A stretch of 64,000 nucleotides of DNA, taken from Vicia villosa. Lineage: Eukaryota; Streptophyta; Magnoliopsida; Fabales; Fabaceae. Where the stretch lies: NCBI RefSeq assembly GCF_029867415.1, contig NC_081185.1, forward strand, positions 116,973,987-117,037,986. Reading direction: 5' to 3'. Both the position numbers and the translations under genes were made by a program. Positions 23,776-35,080 of this stretch are shown here, in pieces; positions within the stretch are counted from its first letter, which is position 1; each line of letters opens with the position of its first letter. The notes under the pieces are model-generated. The model was not told the origin of the DNA, did not search any database, and saw only the letters and a list, made by a program, of their open reading frames with translations.

Positions 23776-24508
23776 TGGCTGGTTTTAAAGAGAAATTTAT
23801 TTGGCAAGTGAAAACTCGTCTAGAGAATTACATACAATTTGCACCAGAGATATATACAAGTTTGACCTAACCACTTGGCCTACTTTTGTCCCCAAGAGTT
23901 TCCTTTTGACAGTTTCACTAAAATCAGACTTAACTTTTTACATGATCAACCTACGAACCTTCAACAACAAACAAACGGGCTTTTACACATAATTAGTTCA
24001 AGAATCTTCACCCAAGCTTTTTTCAAGTTTAGTTTGCAATCTTCAAATCATTTACCAATATAATTAACAAGAGAATCACACTCTTGAATAAAGTAGATTA
24101 AGCACAACACCAAACAATTTCAAAAATAAAGAGAGCATGAGAAAAATATAGAGGTTTCTATTCAGAAATGTAGTGTGAAAGGAAACGAGAAGAAACCTCT
24201 ATTATAGAGGGGGGAAATTAGTTCAAAAAGAAAACAATCAATGGGCCTTTTTCAAAGTGTCCTTTGTAGCTTTTAATATATTAATCCTAATCAATTACCA
24301 CATATTTGAATCAATTAAGATGCTTCAAAAGGAGGCAACCCAAATTTAGAAAAAGAAACCCTAAAACTGCTATATGAATTAATTGATTAAAAGCGTCTCT
24401 AATCGATTAAAAGGTCTTTCACCTTGGCTCTAGTGGATTAACTTCTCTATAAGATTAGAAACATTTCTTAATCAATTCCATATATCACTTTATATGATTT
24501 AAAAAGAA
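23776..24508 (-). mobile_element. LTR debris with AATCGATT-type words (copy 1 of 3)
   Basis: TCCCCAAGAGTTTCCTTTTGA near 23890 recurs near 41187, inside similar surroundings, and CCCAAGAGCTAGTCTTA near 42200 is a third related place. In the minus direction there is a TATA-like TCTATAATAGAGG near 24200. Several AATTGATTAA / AATCGATTAA words lie at 24370-24490. I read these as copies of one LTR family (SIRE/Maximus-like by style, unproven). The small open frames at 23801-24063 have no domain. Confidence 0.4.
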
Positions 24509-24512
24509 TGTC

Positions 24513-24533
24513 GTGTGTGTGTGTGTGTGTGTG
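24513..24533. repeat. (GT)n microsatellite
   Basis: About ten GT dinucleotides. Confidence 0.95.
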
Positions 24534-24790
24534 ATTGTCTTAGTATTGCAAGATTTACTCTTGACCTTTTACAATTTAAACTGATCACTTTAATATGTTG
24601 AGTGCAGGATTAGATGAACTTTTACACTTTCACACTTCAAGATTCTCTATTTGATTCAACGATGGATTTAGCTCTTCAGCTGATCTTTGAATCATCTGAC
24701 TGATGAAGCTTGGGATAATTTTTTCATGATCAAATGCAATCATTAAGAAACATTTGACAGTTGATATCAACCCCGTATGACAGTTGTCAA

Positions 24791-25124
24791 TATTAGGAAG
24801 ATCCTAAAGTTCCACACTGGTTAGAGATAGAGCTTCGAAAGAGTTCATATAGAGTGACACTCCTCACCTTATCAACCGGTTTTATAAGAATAAGTTAGGT
24901 CAAACTTTAATATGGTATCAGAGTCTATCAATGTGACCATGGGCCGCCCATCGTTAATGTCCACACACCAAGTCCAAAAAGAATGTTGGGCGTGAGGGGG
25001 TGTATTAGGAAGGTCCTAAAGTTCCACATTGGTTGGAGATAGAGCATTGAAAGAGTTTATATAGAATGTCAGTCTTCACTTTATCAACCAATTTTGTAAG
25101 AATGAATTAGGTCAAACTTTAATA
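24791..25124 (+). mobile_element. TRIM element (two about 122-bp LTRs, no coding)
   Basis: Two direct repeats, 24791-24912 and about 25003-25124, both begin TATTAGGAAG(A/G)TCCTAAAG and end GTCAAACTTTAATA. The first is followed at once by TGGTATCAGAGTC, a methionine-tRNA primer-binding site. The second is preceded by a purine tract (GGGCGTGAGGGGG). The interior is under 100 bp and noncoding. This is the layout of a terminal-repeat retrotransposon in miniature. Its outermost bases and target duplication are not clear. Confidence 0.85.
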
Positions 25125-25175
25125 GTTACAAAAAACTCTTCAATATTCAAAAGTCATTTGACTCGTGGAGTTATC

Positions 25176-25366
25176 TGTTAGTCATTAATATTAATATTAT
25201 TATATTATTTTATTGTATCTTTGTAAGGGTAGTTTAGTCTTATCTAGCTTTTAGTATTTATACTCTTGTGTAACCCTTACTCTTCAGTTTTTGTTCATTC
25301 TATGGAACCCTAAATCAAAAGGTCTTTCTTATTCTCTATGTTTGTATACGTTTACTATTGTTAACA
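25176..25366 (+). repeat. 5' LTR of the copia element
   Basis: 191 bp, starting TGTTAGTCATT and ending CTATTGTTAACA. It contains TTTAGTATTTATACTCTTG, the likely TATA region. Relative to the 3' LTR it carries an extra AGTTTA-like hexamer near 25233. Confidence 0.97.
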
Positions 25367-25380
25367 TGGTATCAAAGAGC
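25367..25380 (+). other. Primer-binding site, initiator methionine tRNA type
   Basis: TGGTATCAAAGAGC directly follows the 5' LTR and matches the TGGTATCAGAGC core used by plant copia elements with one change. Confidence 0.92.
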
Positions 25381-25766
25381 TCGGTTTGATTTCAGATTTG
25401 CGGTAAAGTGGTCACATATTCTTTACGGTGTTGATTTATTGAATGCTGATGGTACTGTTTGAAATAAATCTTACGATCGTTGGCTTTACAGTGTTTGGCA
25501 AATTTCACTAGTGGTTTGGTAATGTTTATTTGCTTTCTCATACTGTTCCTATATGTTTGACGTCATATTCATGGTGTTTCTTTAGTTATGGTACTTGTTT
25601 CCATAAAGGCATGACTGAATAAAAAAAAAGAAAAAAAGAAATTGATAGTTTGGAGAAGAATATATTTGGATATATTTGACTTGACGTGACAGTGGTTCTT
25701 TTGGACCAATTTTAGTTGATACTTTTTTTTAATTGTGGTGTTTTGGTTAATTCATAATTATTTACA

Positions 25767-28700
25767 ATGAGTAATGATAAAGATGATTCTCTTCAGTCTG
25801 TCAGTGTCCAACTCAATGGAGAAAATTATCCTTATTGGAGTTACGTAATGAAAAAAAATTTGAAAGGAAAAAGGATGTGGAGGTATGTTGATGGAACTTC
25901 CGTTAAACCTACAGATAAAAAGGATGAAGCAAAATATGCAAAAGAGTTGGAAACATGGGATGTTAGTAATTCTAAGATCCTTACTTGGATCAATAATTTT
26001 GTTTCTCAGTCAATAGGTGTACAACTGGAAAAATATGATACTGTTGAGGAGGTTTGGGATCATTTGAAACGTTTGCATGCTCAATCTAATTTTGCAAAAC
26101 GATACCAGCTGGAGAGTGACATTAGAGCTCTGAAACAGAATAATATGATTATTCAAGAATTTTATTCGGCTATGAATAATTTGTGGGATCAATTGGCTCT
26201 TATGGAATCAACTGAAATGAAAGTTGTCAAAGCGTACACTGATCAAACAGAAGAGCAGCGTTTGGTTCAATTTCTGATGGCGCTTAGGGATGATTTTGAG
26301 GGACTCCGTGGGGGTATTTTACATCGTAACCCTCTTCCTAATGTTGATTCAGTTTTTAATGAATTGTTGGCTGAAGAAATTAGACTCAAGTCCCACTCCA
26401 GTTTGATTCCAAATAAAGGAGTTCTCCCTACTCCTCCGTCTATTTTTGTTGCTCCAATTCACAAAGGAAAATCTCAAGGTAGGGTTGGTCTAGGTAGTGA
26501 TGAATGTGCTTTTTGTAAGGAGAAAGGTCATTGGAAAGCACAATGCCCCAGATTGATGAAAGGAAATAAGAAAAATTTCAAGAGTTCATCATCCAATGTG
26601 GCTGCTGCTGCTCCTACTACCATTGGTTCTAGTTTTGATCATGTATATCCATCCGAGACTACTTCTCAAATATCTGATATTGCAGAGCAGCTCCAAAAGC
26701 TTCTTGCTACTCAGTCACGTGCCATGTCTGCCTCCTCTAATAAAGGTTTGAACTCTTCTTGTTTGTCAGGTATATCTCCTCCCATTGGATTCTTGACTCT
26801 GGAGCATCACATCAAATGTCATATGATGCAAAATCATTTGTGTCCTTGAATACCACATCATCTATGTCAGTTATGACTGCTGATGGCACTAATATGCCAT
26901 TAGCAGGCATTTGTTCTGTCTCCACACCTAATTTTTCAGTTTCTGATGTTTATTATATTCCTAACCTCACTTTGAGTCTTGCTTCTGTTAATCAATTGTG
27001 TGATTCTGGTTACTCAGTTATGTTTTCTTCCACTTCTTGTTGTGTGCAGGATCCTCATTCTGGGAGGCTGGTTGGGACAGGTCGTAGACAAGGGGGACTT
27101 TATGTTTTGGATGAGTATAGAGTTTCAGATACTGCAGCCTCAACCTCTACTTCCGCAACTGATTTATTATCCTCTTTTCGTTTGAATTCTTCGTCTTCTA
27201 GTTTTTATTTATGGCATTACCATCTTGGACATGTCTCTGCTTCTAGATTAAAGTATTTGGCTTCTACTAGAGCTTTAGGAAAGTTACAAACCAGTGATAT
27301 CTCAGATTGTTGTGATTGTAAACTTGCTAAATTTTCAGCTTTACCATTTAGTAAAAGTGTTTCCATTTCATATGCACCATTTTACTTAATTCACTCTGAT
27401 GTATGGGGTCCATCACCGCTTGTTACTAAGGGTGGATCTAGATATTATGTTTCGTTTATTGATGACTATACTCATTATTGTTGGGTTTACCTTATGAAAA
27501 ATCGTTCTGAATTTTTTGACATTTATTGTATATTTCGTGCTATGGTTAAGACTCAGCATAATGTTGTTATAAAGTGCTTCCATTGTGATTTAGGTGGTGA
27601 ATATACCTCTAATAAATTCTCTGAATTGATTGCTTTTGATGGTACAATTCATCAAACATCTTGTACTGATACACCTCAACAGAATGGAGTTGCTGAAAGG
27701 AAACACCGACACATTATTGAGACAACTCGTTCTCTTTTGTTGTCTGCTTCGGTTCCTAGTGAATTTTGGGGTGAAGCTGTTCTTACTGCTGTTCATATTA
27801 TTAATAGAATTCCATCGTCTGTCACATCAGGTTTGTCTCCCTTTGAAAAATTATATAACTCCATCCCTGATTATTCCTCTTTCAAAGTGTTTGGTTCCAC
27901 TGGCTTTGTTCTTCGCCCACAAGTAGAACGTAGTAAGTTGTCTTCTCGTTCTGCTATATGTGTTTTTCTTGGTTATGGAGATGGCCAAAAGGGTTATCGT
28001 TGTTATGATCCTAGTGAAAAGAAACTGTATGTTTCTCGTCATGTTATTTTCCTTGAACACATTCCTTTTTACTGTCTTTCTTCTGATTCTTATATTACTA
28101 GCAGTTCAAAACTTACTCACATCGATCCTTTTGGTCATAATGACAATGTTTCTAGTGATTGTAATTTTGAGAATTGCAGGACTGATACTATTGCTACTCC
28201 AAATACTGACTCCCCTCTTGTCCCCACGGCTACCCAAGAACCTCCTGCGACTGTTGATCCTCCGTCTCCCCGTTATCCCTCTCGTGATCGTAAGTCTACT
28301 CAATTGCTTGATTTTGTCTATTCTACTTACTCTGCTTCGTTTGCTTCTTTTCTAACATCTATCCACAGTTTGTGTGAACCCTCTTCCTATAAAGAGGCTA
28401 TTCTTGACCCTCTTTGGAAGTAGGCTATGACAGAAGAACTTTCTGCTTTGCACAAAACATATACTTGGGAATTAGTACCTCTTCCTCCTGAAAAACGTGC
28501 TATTGGGTCTCGTTGGATATACAAGATCAAAACTAAGTCTGACGGGTCAGTTGAGCGCTACAAAGCACGACTTGTTGCTAAGGGATTCTCTCAACAATAT
28601 GGTATGGATTATGAAGAAACTTTTGCTCCTGTTGCTAAGATGACTACTATTCGCACTCTTATTGCAGTAGCATCTATTCGTCAGTGGCATATTTCTCAAA

Positions 28701-29905
28701 TGGATGTTAAAAATGCATTTTTAAATGGTGATCTTCAAGAAGAAGTTTATATGGTACCCCCACAAGGTGTTTCTCATAATCAAGGGGAAGTGTGTAAGTT
28801 GAAGAAGGCATTATATGGTCTGAAACAAGCTCCACGAGCATGGTTTGAGAAGTTTACCATTGTGATTACATCTATTGGCTTTCACTCTAGTAATCATGAT
28901 TCTGCTTTGTTTGTCAAGACTACTTATCATGGTCGTATTTTACTCTCACTATATGTTGATGATATGATTATTACAGGTGATGATATGGATGGAATTAATG
29001 ATTTGAAATTAGAGTTAGCAAAATAGTTTGAGATGAAGGACTTAGGTACTCTGCGCTATTTCTTGGGCATTGAACTTGCCTACTCTCCTAGAGGCTATCT
29101 TCTCTCCCAATCCAAGTATATTGCCAACATTCTTGAACAGACTCGTCTTTCTGATACTAGAATAGCAAATAGTCCTCTTGAGTTGAATGTGAAATATGCT
29201 CCATCTGACGGTATTCCTCTACCAGATCCCATCTTATATCGTACTTTGGTTGGCAGCCTGGTGTATCTTACGATTACTAGACCAGACATTGCATATGTGG
29301 TTCATGTTGTTAGCCAGTTTGTTGTCTCTCCTACTACAGTGCATTGGGCAGCTGTTCTTTGCATATGTCGTTATCTTCGGGGAACCCAGTTTCAAAGCCT
29401 TCTCTTTCCCTCATCATCATCATTGGAACTTCGTGCTTATTCTGATGCAGATTGGGCTGGTGACCCCACAGATCGTAAGTCTACCACTGGGTTTTGTGTC
29501 TTTCTTGGAGATTCTCTTATTTCTTGGAAGAGTAAGAAACAAGATATTGTCTCTCGTTCTTCTACAGAAGCTGAGTATCGTGCTATGGCATCCACAACTA
29601 CAGAAATAGTTTGGTTACGATGGTTACTTTCTGATATGGGCGTCACTCTTTCTGAACCAACTCCTATGTATTGTGATAACAAAAGTGCAACTCAAATTGC
29701 CCACAACTCGGTCTTTCATGAACGTACCAAGCACATCTAGATTGATTGTCACTTCACTCGTCATCATCTTCCGCATGGAACAATTACTCTATCGTTTGTC
29801 TCCTCTATTTTGCAGATTGCTGATTTGTTTACGAAGACGCATTCCATTAAACGTTTTTGTTTTTTCATTGACAAACTCTCGATGCTCTCTGCTAATGCAT
29901 CTTGA
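25767..29905 (+). pseudogene. Ty1/copia gag-pol, broken by one frameshift and three TAG stops
   Basis: Domains in order: UBN2-type gag (from MSNDKDDS); zinc knuckle CAFCKEKGHWKAQC; protease WILDSGASHQM; GAG-pre-integrase (YLWHYHLGH, then CCDCKLAKF); integrase with HSDVWGP, HCDLGGEY and QQNGVAERKHR (DD..E kept, though the usual SD is CD); reverse transcriptase with QMDVKNAFLNGDL and YVDDMIITG; and RNase H with DADWAGDP, STEAEYRA and CDNKSA. A -1 shift lies close to 26767-26790, where gag runs out of frame just before the protease. In-frame TAG codons at 28421-28423, 29024-29026 and 29738-29740 replace what families show as Gln, Gln and Glu. The terminal TGA is at 29903-29905. Apart from these four lesions the frame is continuous, so decay is young. 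Confidence 0.96.
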
Positions 29906-29918
29906 GTTTGAGGGGAGA
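29906..29918 (+). other. Polypurine tract of the copia element
   Basis: GTTTGAGGGGAGA immediately precedes the 3' LTR. This is the expected place for plus-strand priming. Confidence 0.85.
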
Positions 29919-30104
29919 TGTTAGTTATTAATATTATTATTATTATATTATTTTATTGTATCTTTGTAAGGGTGTCTTATCTAACTTTTAGTATTTATAC
30001 TCTTGTGTAACTCTTACTCTTCAGTTTTTGTTCATTCTATTGGAACCCTAAATCAAAAGGTCTTTCTTATTCTCTATTTTTGTATACGTTTACTATTGTT
30101 AACA
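29919..30104 (+). repeat. 3' LTR of the copia element
   Basis: 186 bp, TGTTAGTTATT to GTTAACA, nearly identical to the 5' LTR and followed by the TTATC duplication. Confidence 0.97.
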
Positions 30105-30337
30105 TTATCTTCTTTAAAAATTGCTTGACAATTGTTATTATCAAAACCAATTGACACCGTACCTTCACAGGACATAGATCCAAAATTAATACCGTGAGAC
30201 CTTAGAATTAGAAATAGAAATAGAAATAGGTAGTCTAACTATAAAAAAATTCAAATGAATTTTCATATGGTCCAACTAATCATAGTCATCATGTTATAAT
30301 GGATTTCTCATGGTGTGATAATATTGCCACGTTTATT

Positions 30338-30757
30338 AAGTAAAAAATTCCGCATATAATTAAGTTTTCAAATTAATTATATTATAAATGACTATTTTTT
30401 CACTATCTTAACATATTATCGCCACTTGCATTGACAAATTGTAAATTGTGGCGGTTTAAAACTCCCGCAAATCTTTTTTTAAGGTCAGTCGCCACTTGCA
30501 TTGACGACTACACTTAAAATTTTATTTTTTGTAAATTTGCGGCGGTTTTGAACCCCCACAATTTACACAAAAAATTAAAATTTAAGTGTAGTCGCTAATG
30601 CATGTGGCGATTTGCTTAAAAAATATATTTCCGGGAATTTTAAACCGCCACAATTTACAATTCGCCAATGCAAATGGCGACAATGTGTTAAAATAGTGGG
30701 AAAAAAAGGTCATTTGAAATTTTGGTTATATGCGTAATTTTTTTAAAAAACTTAGTT
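30338..30757. mobile_element. Foldback element, possible CACTA- or Mutator-derived MITE
   Basis: Two arms of roughly 190-200 bases are reverse complements with scattered mismatches. The left arm (about 30338-30540) contains CACTATCTTAACA, ATTGTAAATTGTGGCGG and GTCGCCACTTGCATTGACGA. The right arm (about 30545-30757) contains their complements, including TGTGTTAAAATAGTG. The CACTAT words suggest a CACTA-type terminus, but the inverted repeat continues outward through GCATATAA, so the true ends are uncertain. No ORF or clear target duplication. Confidence 0.75.
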
Positions 30758-31034
30758 ATATAAAAAGTAAATTCTCGTTTTGATTAGGTGAATATCATAT
30801 TACTTCATTTTGGAATTCTGCTTTTAACTTCTTTTTTTTTAATGGATTAGACCTATCTTTCTATTTTTGTAAATTTTTTTTTTTTATAATATAAATTATT
30901 TTACTTGTCAATGATTAATATGGATAAGAATCTAATATGTGGGACACATAATTATAATTTTAATAGAAAAACAGGTTTTGACTTTTTTTAATTGCGTTTA
31001 TTTTTATGTTTTTTTTATGGGAAAATAATTTCAA

Positions 31035-32476
31035 TTAAGAAGAAGAACCAGAATTTAGTACAAACAAATAGGGCTCCACATTTGGAAAACCTCCAATCCA
31101 GATCCGAGACCCAACAACAAACACTAATCTAGTCAAGTTATGAGCATCCATGTTACAAGATCTACTATGAAACATAAGAGAAGAAAATTTAAAACTACTT
31201 AGTAAGCCTCTAATATTTATAGCAATAGGTTCCAACACTGCAAACTTTTGAACAGAATTGACACAATGTACCGCTACCTTAGCATCAGATTGAACAACTA
31301 TCTTTTCTTGCTTCAAGTCCTTTTCCAAACTCAAGCCCCCAACGAATAGCCATTGACTCTGCCACAGCAACCTCAACTGTAATATTATCTCTTCTACACG
31401 CTGCTATTGAAATTTCCTGGTTTTGGTCCTTGATGATACAACCCATAGTCGTGATCCCACCTTCAGAAATGCTAGCATCAACTTGTATAGTATGTGTGTC
31501 CCTGTTACTCGAGCCTACCTTAGTGCCCTCCCTAGATTACACACCCCTAACATAATTCTATTTATTGAACTCCACCACACTTTCCATAGCTTCCTCCGCG
31601 ACCTGCACCGACGAAGATTCTTTGGATTGATACAACTTAATATTTCTTTCCAACCAGAGCTTGTAGACTATTGTGAAAATCAATTGAGAACTAAAAGGAT
31701 CCCCACAAGAAAGAATGCTCATAAGCCAGTCATTAAATTCTAAATCACAAGGAATTCTATAGCTCAAAACAGAAGAGGAAAGAGTTTGCTTAGCAAAATC
31801 ACAATCCATGAAGAGATGTCTAATCGTCTTAAGATCGTTATGAGAGACATAACATAGTACGGATCTAACCTGATGCCTTTTTCTGTAGATTCACCTTTGT
31901 AGGCAATATATTCTTAGTTGTTCAGAGGAAGTTCCTGATGCGGGTATTGACTGGAGCTTTCCAAATTTGCTGCCAAAGTTTCTTACAAGGTGGGCTCGAT
32001 GGGCCAGGTGACTTTGAAGCTTTGAACTGCATGCTCAAATGATAAGCATATCTAACAGAGAACTCCCCACTTTTTTCATAATTCCAAATCATTTTGTCAT
32101 TTAAGTTTCTCCTAGATAAGGGAATACTAACAATTTGACAGACTTTCTCATGATCAAAGGATTGGAATATCAAGTCACGTTCTCAAATTCCCAAATCATC
32201 ATCAATAAGGTCCTTGACATCAAGAGCCAGTATTGCTTTCCTAAAAGGCTCATATTGGACTCACTTATACCTCGAAACCCCATACCTCCAATATTTTTGT
32301 TCTCGCCATTTTTTCCAACTCATCCATTGCACTTTCCTCTCACTATTTTTGGACCCCCACTAGAACTTGGCTAGCAAAGATTCAATTCCGTGACAGATCG
32401 CTTCTGCTAGCTTGTAGCAACTCATAACGTATGTTGGGATCGCCTGACTACAACATTGATCAGGACTCCTTCACCT
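31035..32476 (-). pseudogene. L1-type LINE ORF2 C-terminal remnant
   Basis: Read on the minus strand from 32476 downward, the segments are: end of RT (IPTYV-like, AKFxWGSKNSERKVQWMSW); a zinc-binding-RT segment (MIWNYEKSGEFSVRYAYHL, then KKLWQQIWKAPVNTRIRNFL at 31922-32173); HLFMDCDFAKQ-like text at about 31800; KLWLERNIKLYQS; and an RNase H-like tail (GLSLEKDLKQEKIVVQSDAK, CNMDAHNLTRL), ending at a TAA at 31035-31037. A C-terminal RNase H domain is usual in plant L1 elements. Stops and frameshifts break it into four pieces, and the 5' part (endonuclease, most of RT) is missing, as in 5'-truncated insertions. No clear poly(A) tail marks the 3' end. Confidence 0.88.
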
Positions 32477-33040
32477 CTATGTTATTAATACTTTTATTAG
32501 TTAATTCTTGCTATAGTTATGATTACTAAAACTTAAAATACTCAAAAATGGCAATAGAATGATGAACACTATTTTGGGTAACTACAGGAGAAGTTAACTT
32601 TTTGTTGTAAGTGTCATAGATTACATATAGTAAATAATCACTAAACTAGAGTTAGAGTTACCGAATTTTGTTGTAAGTGTAATATATATAGTACATATAA
32701 ATAGATTATAATTTTGTATATTACTGTATTACACATTTTTGTTTCTCCAATTTCATATGTTTTTTAATACAAATTATTGATTTTTAAGTATCCAACTTAT
32801 ACAAATCTATCTCAATTAACATATATCACTTGAATTATCCCATCACTAAATATTATTCTAAAATAATTGTGAACCAAATTTAAAATTTAAGCCAAAATCA
32901 TTTGAAATACAAAGAGAACTAATGCACTAATATTAAAAAAAAAAAATAGTTATTAAATAGAATAAAAATGATAAAATTATAAATAATTCTTCGATATCAT
33001 AATTTACACTAATATTATTATGATGGAACTAATGCACTAA
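32477..33040. other. AT-rich noncoding DNA
   Basis: No coding similarity. The word GAACTAATGCACTAATATT occurs twice, near 32917 and 33026, about 109 bases apart. Confidence 0.6.
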
Positions 33041-33178
33041 TATTTTGATATTGATGGAGTATATTTGTTATTCTTTGTCTGAAATTGAAAATATATACAC
33101 TGACGGAGGGGAGCTAGGACCCTGAACCAGAAGATGCACTAGTAGGACCCTGAACCAGAAGATACAGGCTTTCTAACG

Positions 33179-33268
<90 letters not shown>

Positions 33269-33376
33269 CATTAGAAAGCCTGCATCCTCTGGTTCAGTGT
33301 CCTAGCTCCCCTCCGTCAGTGTATATATTTTCAATTTCAGACAAAGAATAATAATATACTCCATCAATATCAAAAT
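33041..33376. mobile_element. Large inverted repeat centred on (TA)n
   Basis: The left arm 33041-33182 and right arm 33267-33376 are reverse complements with few mismatches over ATTTTGATATTGATGGAGTA, ACTGACGGAGGGGAGCTAGG and CAGGCTTTCTAA. They are separated by about 83 bases of TA repeat. The left arm holds a 28-bp tandem duplication (AGGACCCTGAACCAGAAGAT twice at 33116 and 33144) not present in the right arm. It looks like a foldback MITE whose centre expanded into a microsatellite. No ORF. Confidence 0.8.
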
Positions 33377-33487
33377 AATTAATTTAATAAATAATCCACT
33401 CAAATATTAAAGAACTCACAACTAAAAAATTGGTATTAAAATTATTATTTATAAATTTGTACTCTCTTTTCTTAATAACAGAAAAAG

Positions 33488-33488
<1 letters not shown>

Positions 33489-33565
<77 letters not shown>
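33489..33565. repeat. (TA)n microsatellite
   Basis: About 77 bases of TA repeat in AT-rich noncoding DNA. Confidence 0.97.
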
Positions 33566-33568
<3 letters not shown>

Positions 33569-35080
33569 TGATTTTAAAATATTTTCTTATATTTTTCTCT
33601 TAAATTGTGTCCCAAAAAACGCAAGTTAGCATTATCTTTTAATTTAATAATTATACATAAAATAAAGTGTTTTCTAAAAAATTATACACATAATTTATTT
33701 GTTAAAAATTTCAAATTTAATTATCCCTAATTATTTGAGTGTTACATCAGTGATGATTGTTTACTTTATAATCCAAATCATTTTATTCAGAAATATAGTT
33801 CTCATCATATGTTAAAATTCGAATCCGATTAAACAATTGAATTATTGGATCATTGGTCAAATTAATGGATTAAACTATTGAATTATTGGATCATTGGTCA
33901 GATCAATGGACCACGTTGGTCGAATGATAAAATTCATGAAATAAGATTATTTACATAAATTTTATAACCATCAAATTTTAAAAAATTATAAAATTATTCA
34001 TATAAATAAATTGAATAACAATTTTATTGTATATAAAGTTCAAACTTCTAAAATTCAAATACTTTTAAAAATCAAAATATAACACAATTATAAAATATAA
34101 TAAATTTTAGACTTAGTCCATAAAAACACAATTCAAACAAGTTATAATAATATAACATAATATAAATTTCAAAAAAAATTAAAATATGAAAAATGGATTT
34201 TTTTTTTTTCTTCCTCTAATTTTTAGATTTCTCTTTACTACCACTCAATGACGTCGTTCTTACGTTTAGTAAAAAAAAAACATGGTAAGAAATTCGCAAA
34301 TAAAAATTTTATATTAATAAAAGCAATAAAAAGTTAATAATAAACATTTAATAAAATTAATGCACAATTTTCAAACAAAACATTTCTATATTTAACTCTT
34401 AACTTGTATCCTGTACACCAGATCCGCCAGTTCATTAGTATGACTGATAAATCGATTGAATCAGATTGATTTTCACCAGATTAATTACAACTATAATCTT
34501 TGACTTTACCGAACCACCACTCTACCTTCTGATTATCGGTCTAACGAGTCTCACCTGTCGATTTAGACCGGGTTTTAAAACAATGAATTCTGGATATGAA
34601 ACAGGTCTGGCCAATTAACATATTGCAATTGCTTTAAGCTTCAATGATTTCAGTAACATCAGTCTTGAAGTAGTGGTTACTGCTTAAACCCTTGTTTCTA
34701 AGGCAAACAAAGTAACAGATCTTGAATCCTGACTGACTGATAAGTCCACATTAATCAGATACCTTCCGTGACACTAGGATAGGACTAGGGAACACTTCAC
34801 AACCACCAACTTTCCCCTTTCATTCATTTTTTACTAGGCATTTTCAAACTATAATTAATTTGGTCATATTGTTTTCAAGGGTCCCTATGATCAAGAAAGC
34901 AAACTAGAGGATAACCGTGTCCTATTGTTTTCAATCAATTTAATTCGTTAACAACCGATAAATATTTTTTAGAAAAATGTATTAACATTTTGCTGTGTAT
35001 TGCATGTGTTGTGCAACAAGTAACTTTGAACTCTACAACAAAAGAATTGTTATTGTTTCTCTTCTCTCTTTTTGAAACTA
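33566..35080. other. AT-rich intergenic DNA and probable PYRR 3' flank
   Basis: No ORF of note. A 40-bp tandem duplication lies at 33836-33915 (TTGAATTATTGGATCATTGG twice). GACCGGGTTTTAAAACA near 34567 is a word seen in plant interspersed repeats. The last 200-300 bases before 35081 probably include the PYRR 3' untranslated region, but I could not fix a poly(A) site. Confidence 0.5.

Larger units (their letters stand above)
25176..30104 (+). mobile_element. Complete Ty1/copia LTR retrotransposon
   Basis: A 4929-bp element with a perfect 5-bp target duplication TTATC (25171-25175 and 30105-30109), LTRs of 191 and 186 bp with TG...CA (TGTTAG...TTAACA) ends, a tRNA-Met primer-binding site, gag-pol in the copia order and a purine tract before the 3' LTR. 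The LTRs differ by a handful of substitutions and short indels, so the insertion is fairly recent. Gag-pol is broken by one frameshift and three stops, so this copy is non-autonomous. The short LTR and TGGTATCA(A)AGAGC site are typical of several plant copia lineages; I do not name the lineage firmly. Confidence 0.97.

Noticed and set aside
27590..28355. Several 65-131 codon frames on both strands
   Set aside because: Shadows of the copia integrase-RT frame, whose motifs are unambiguous.
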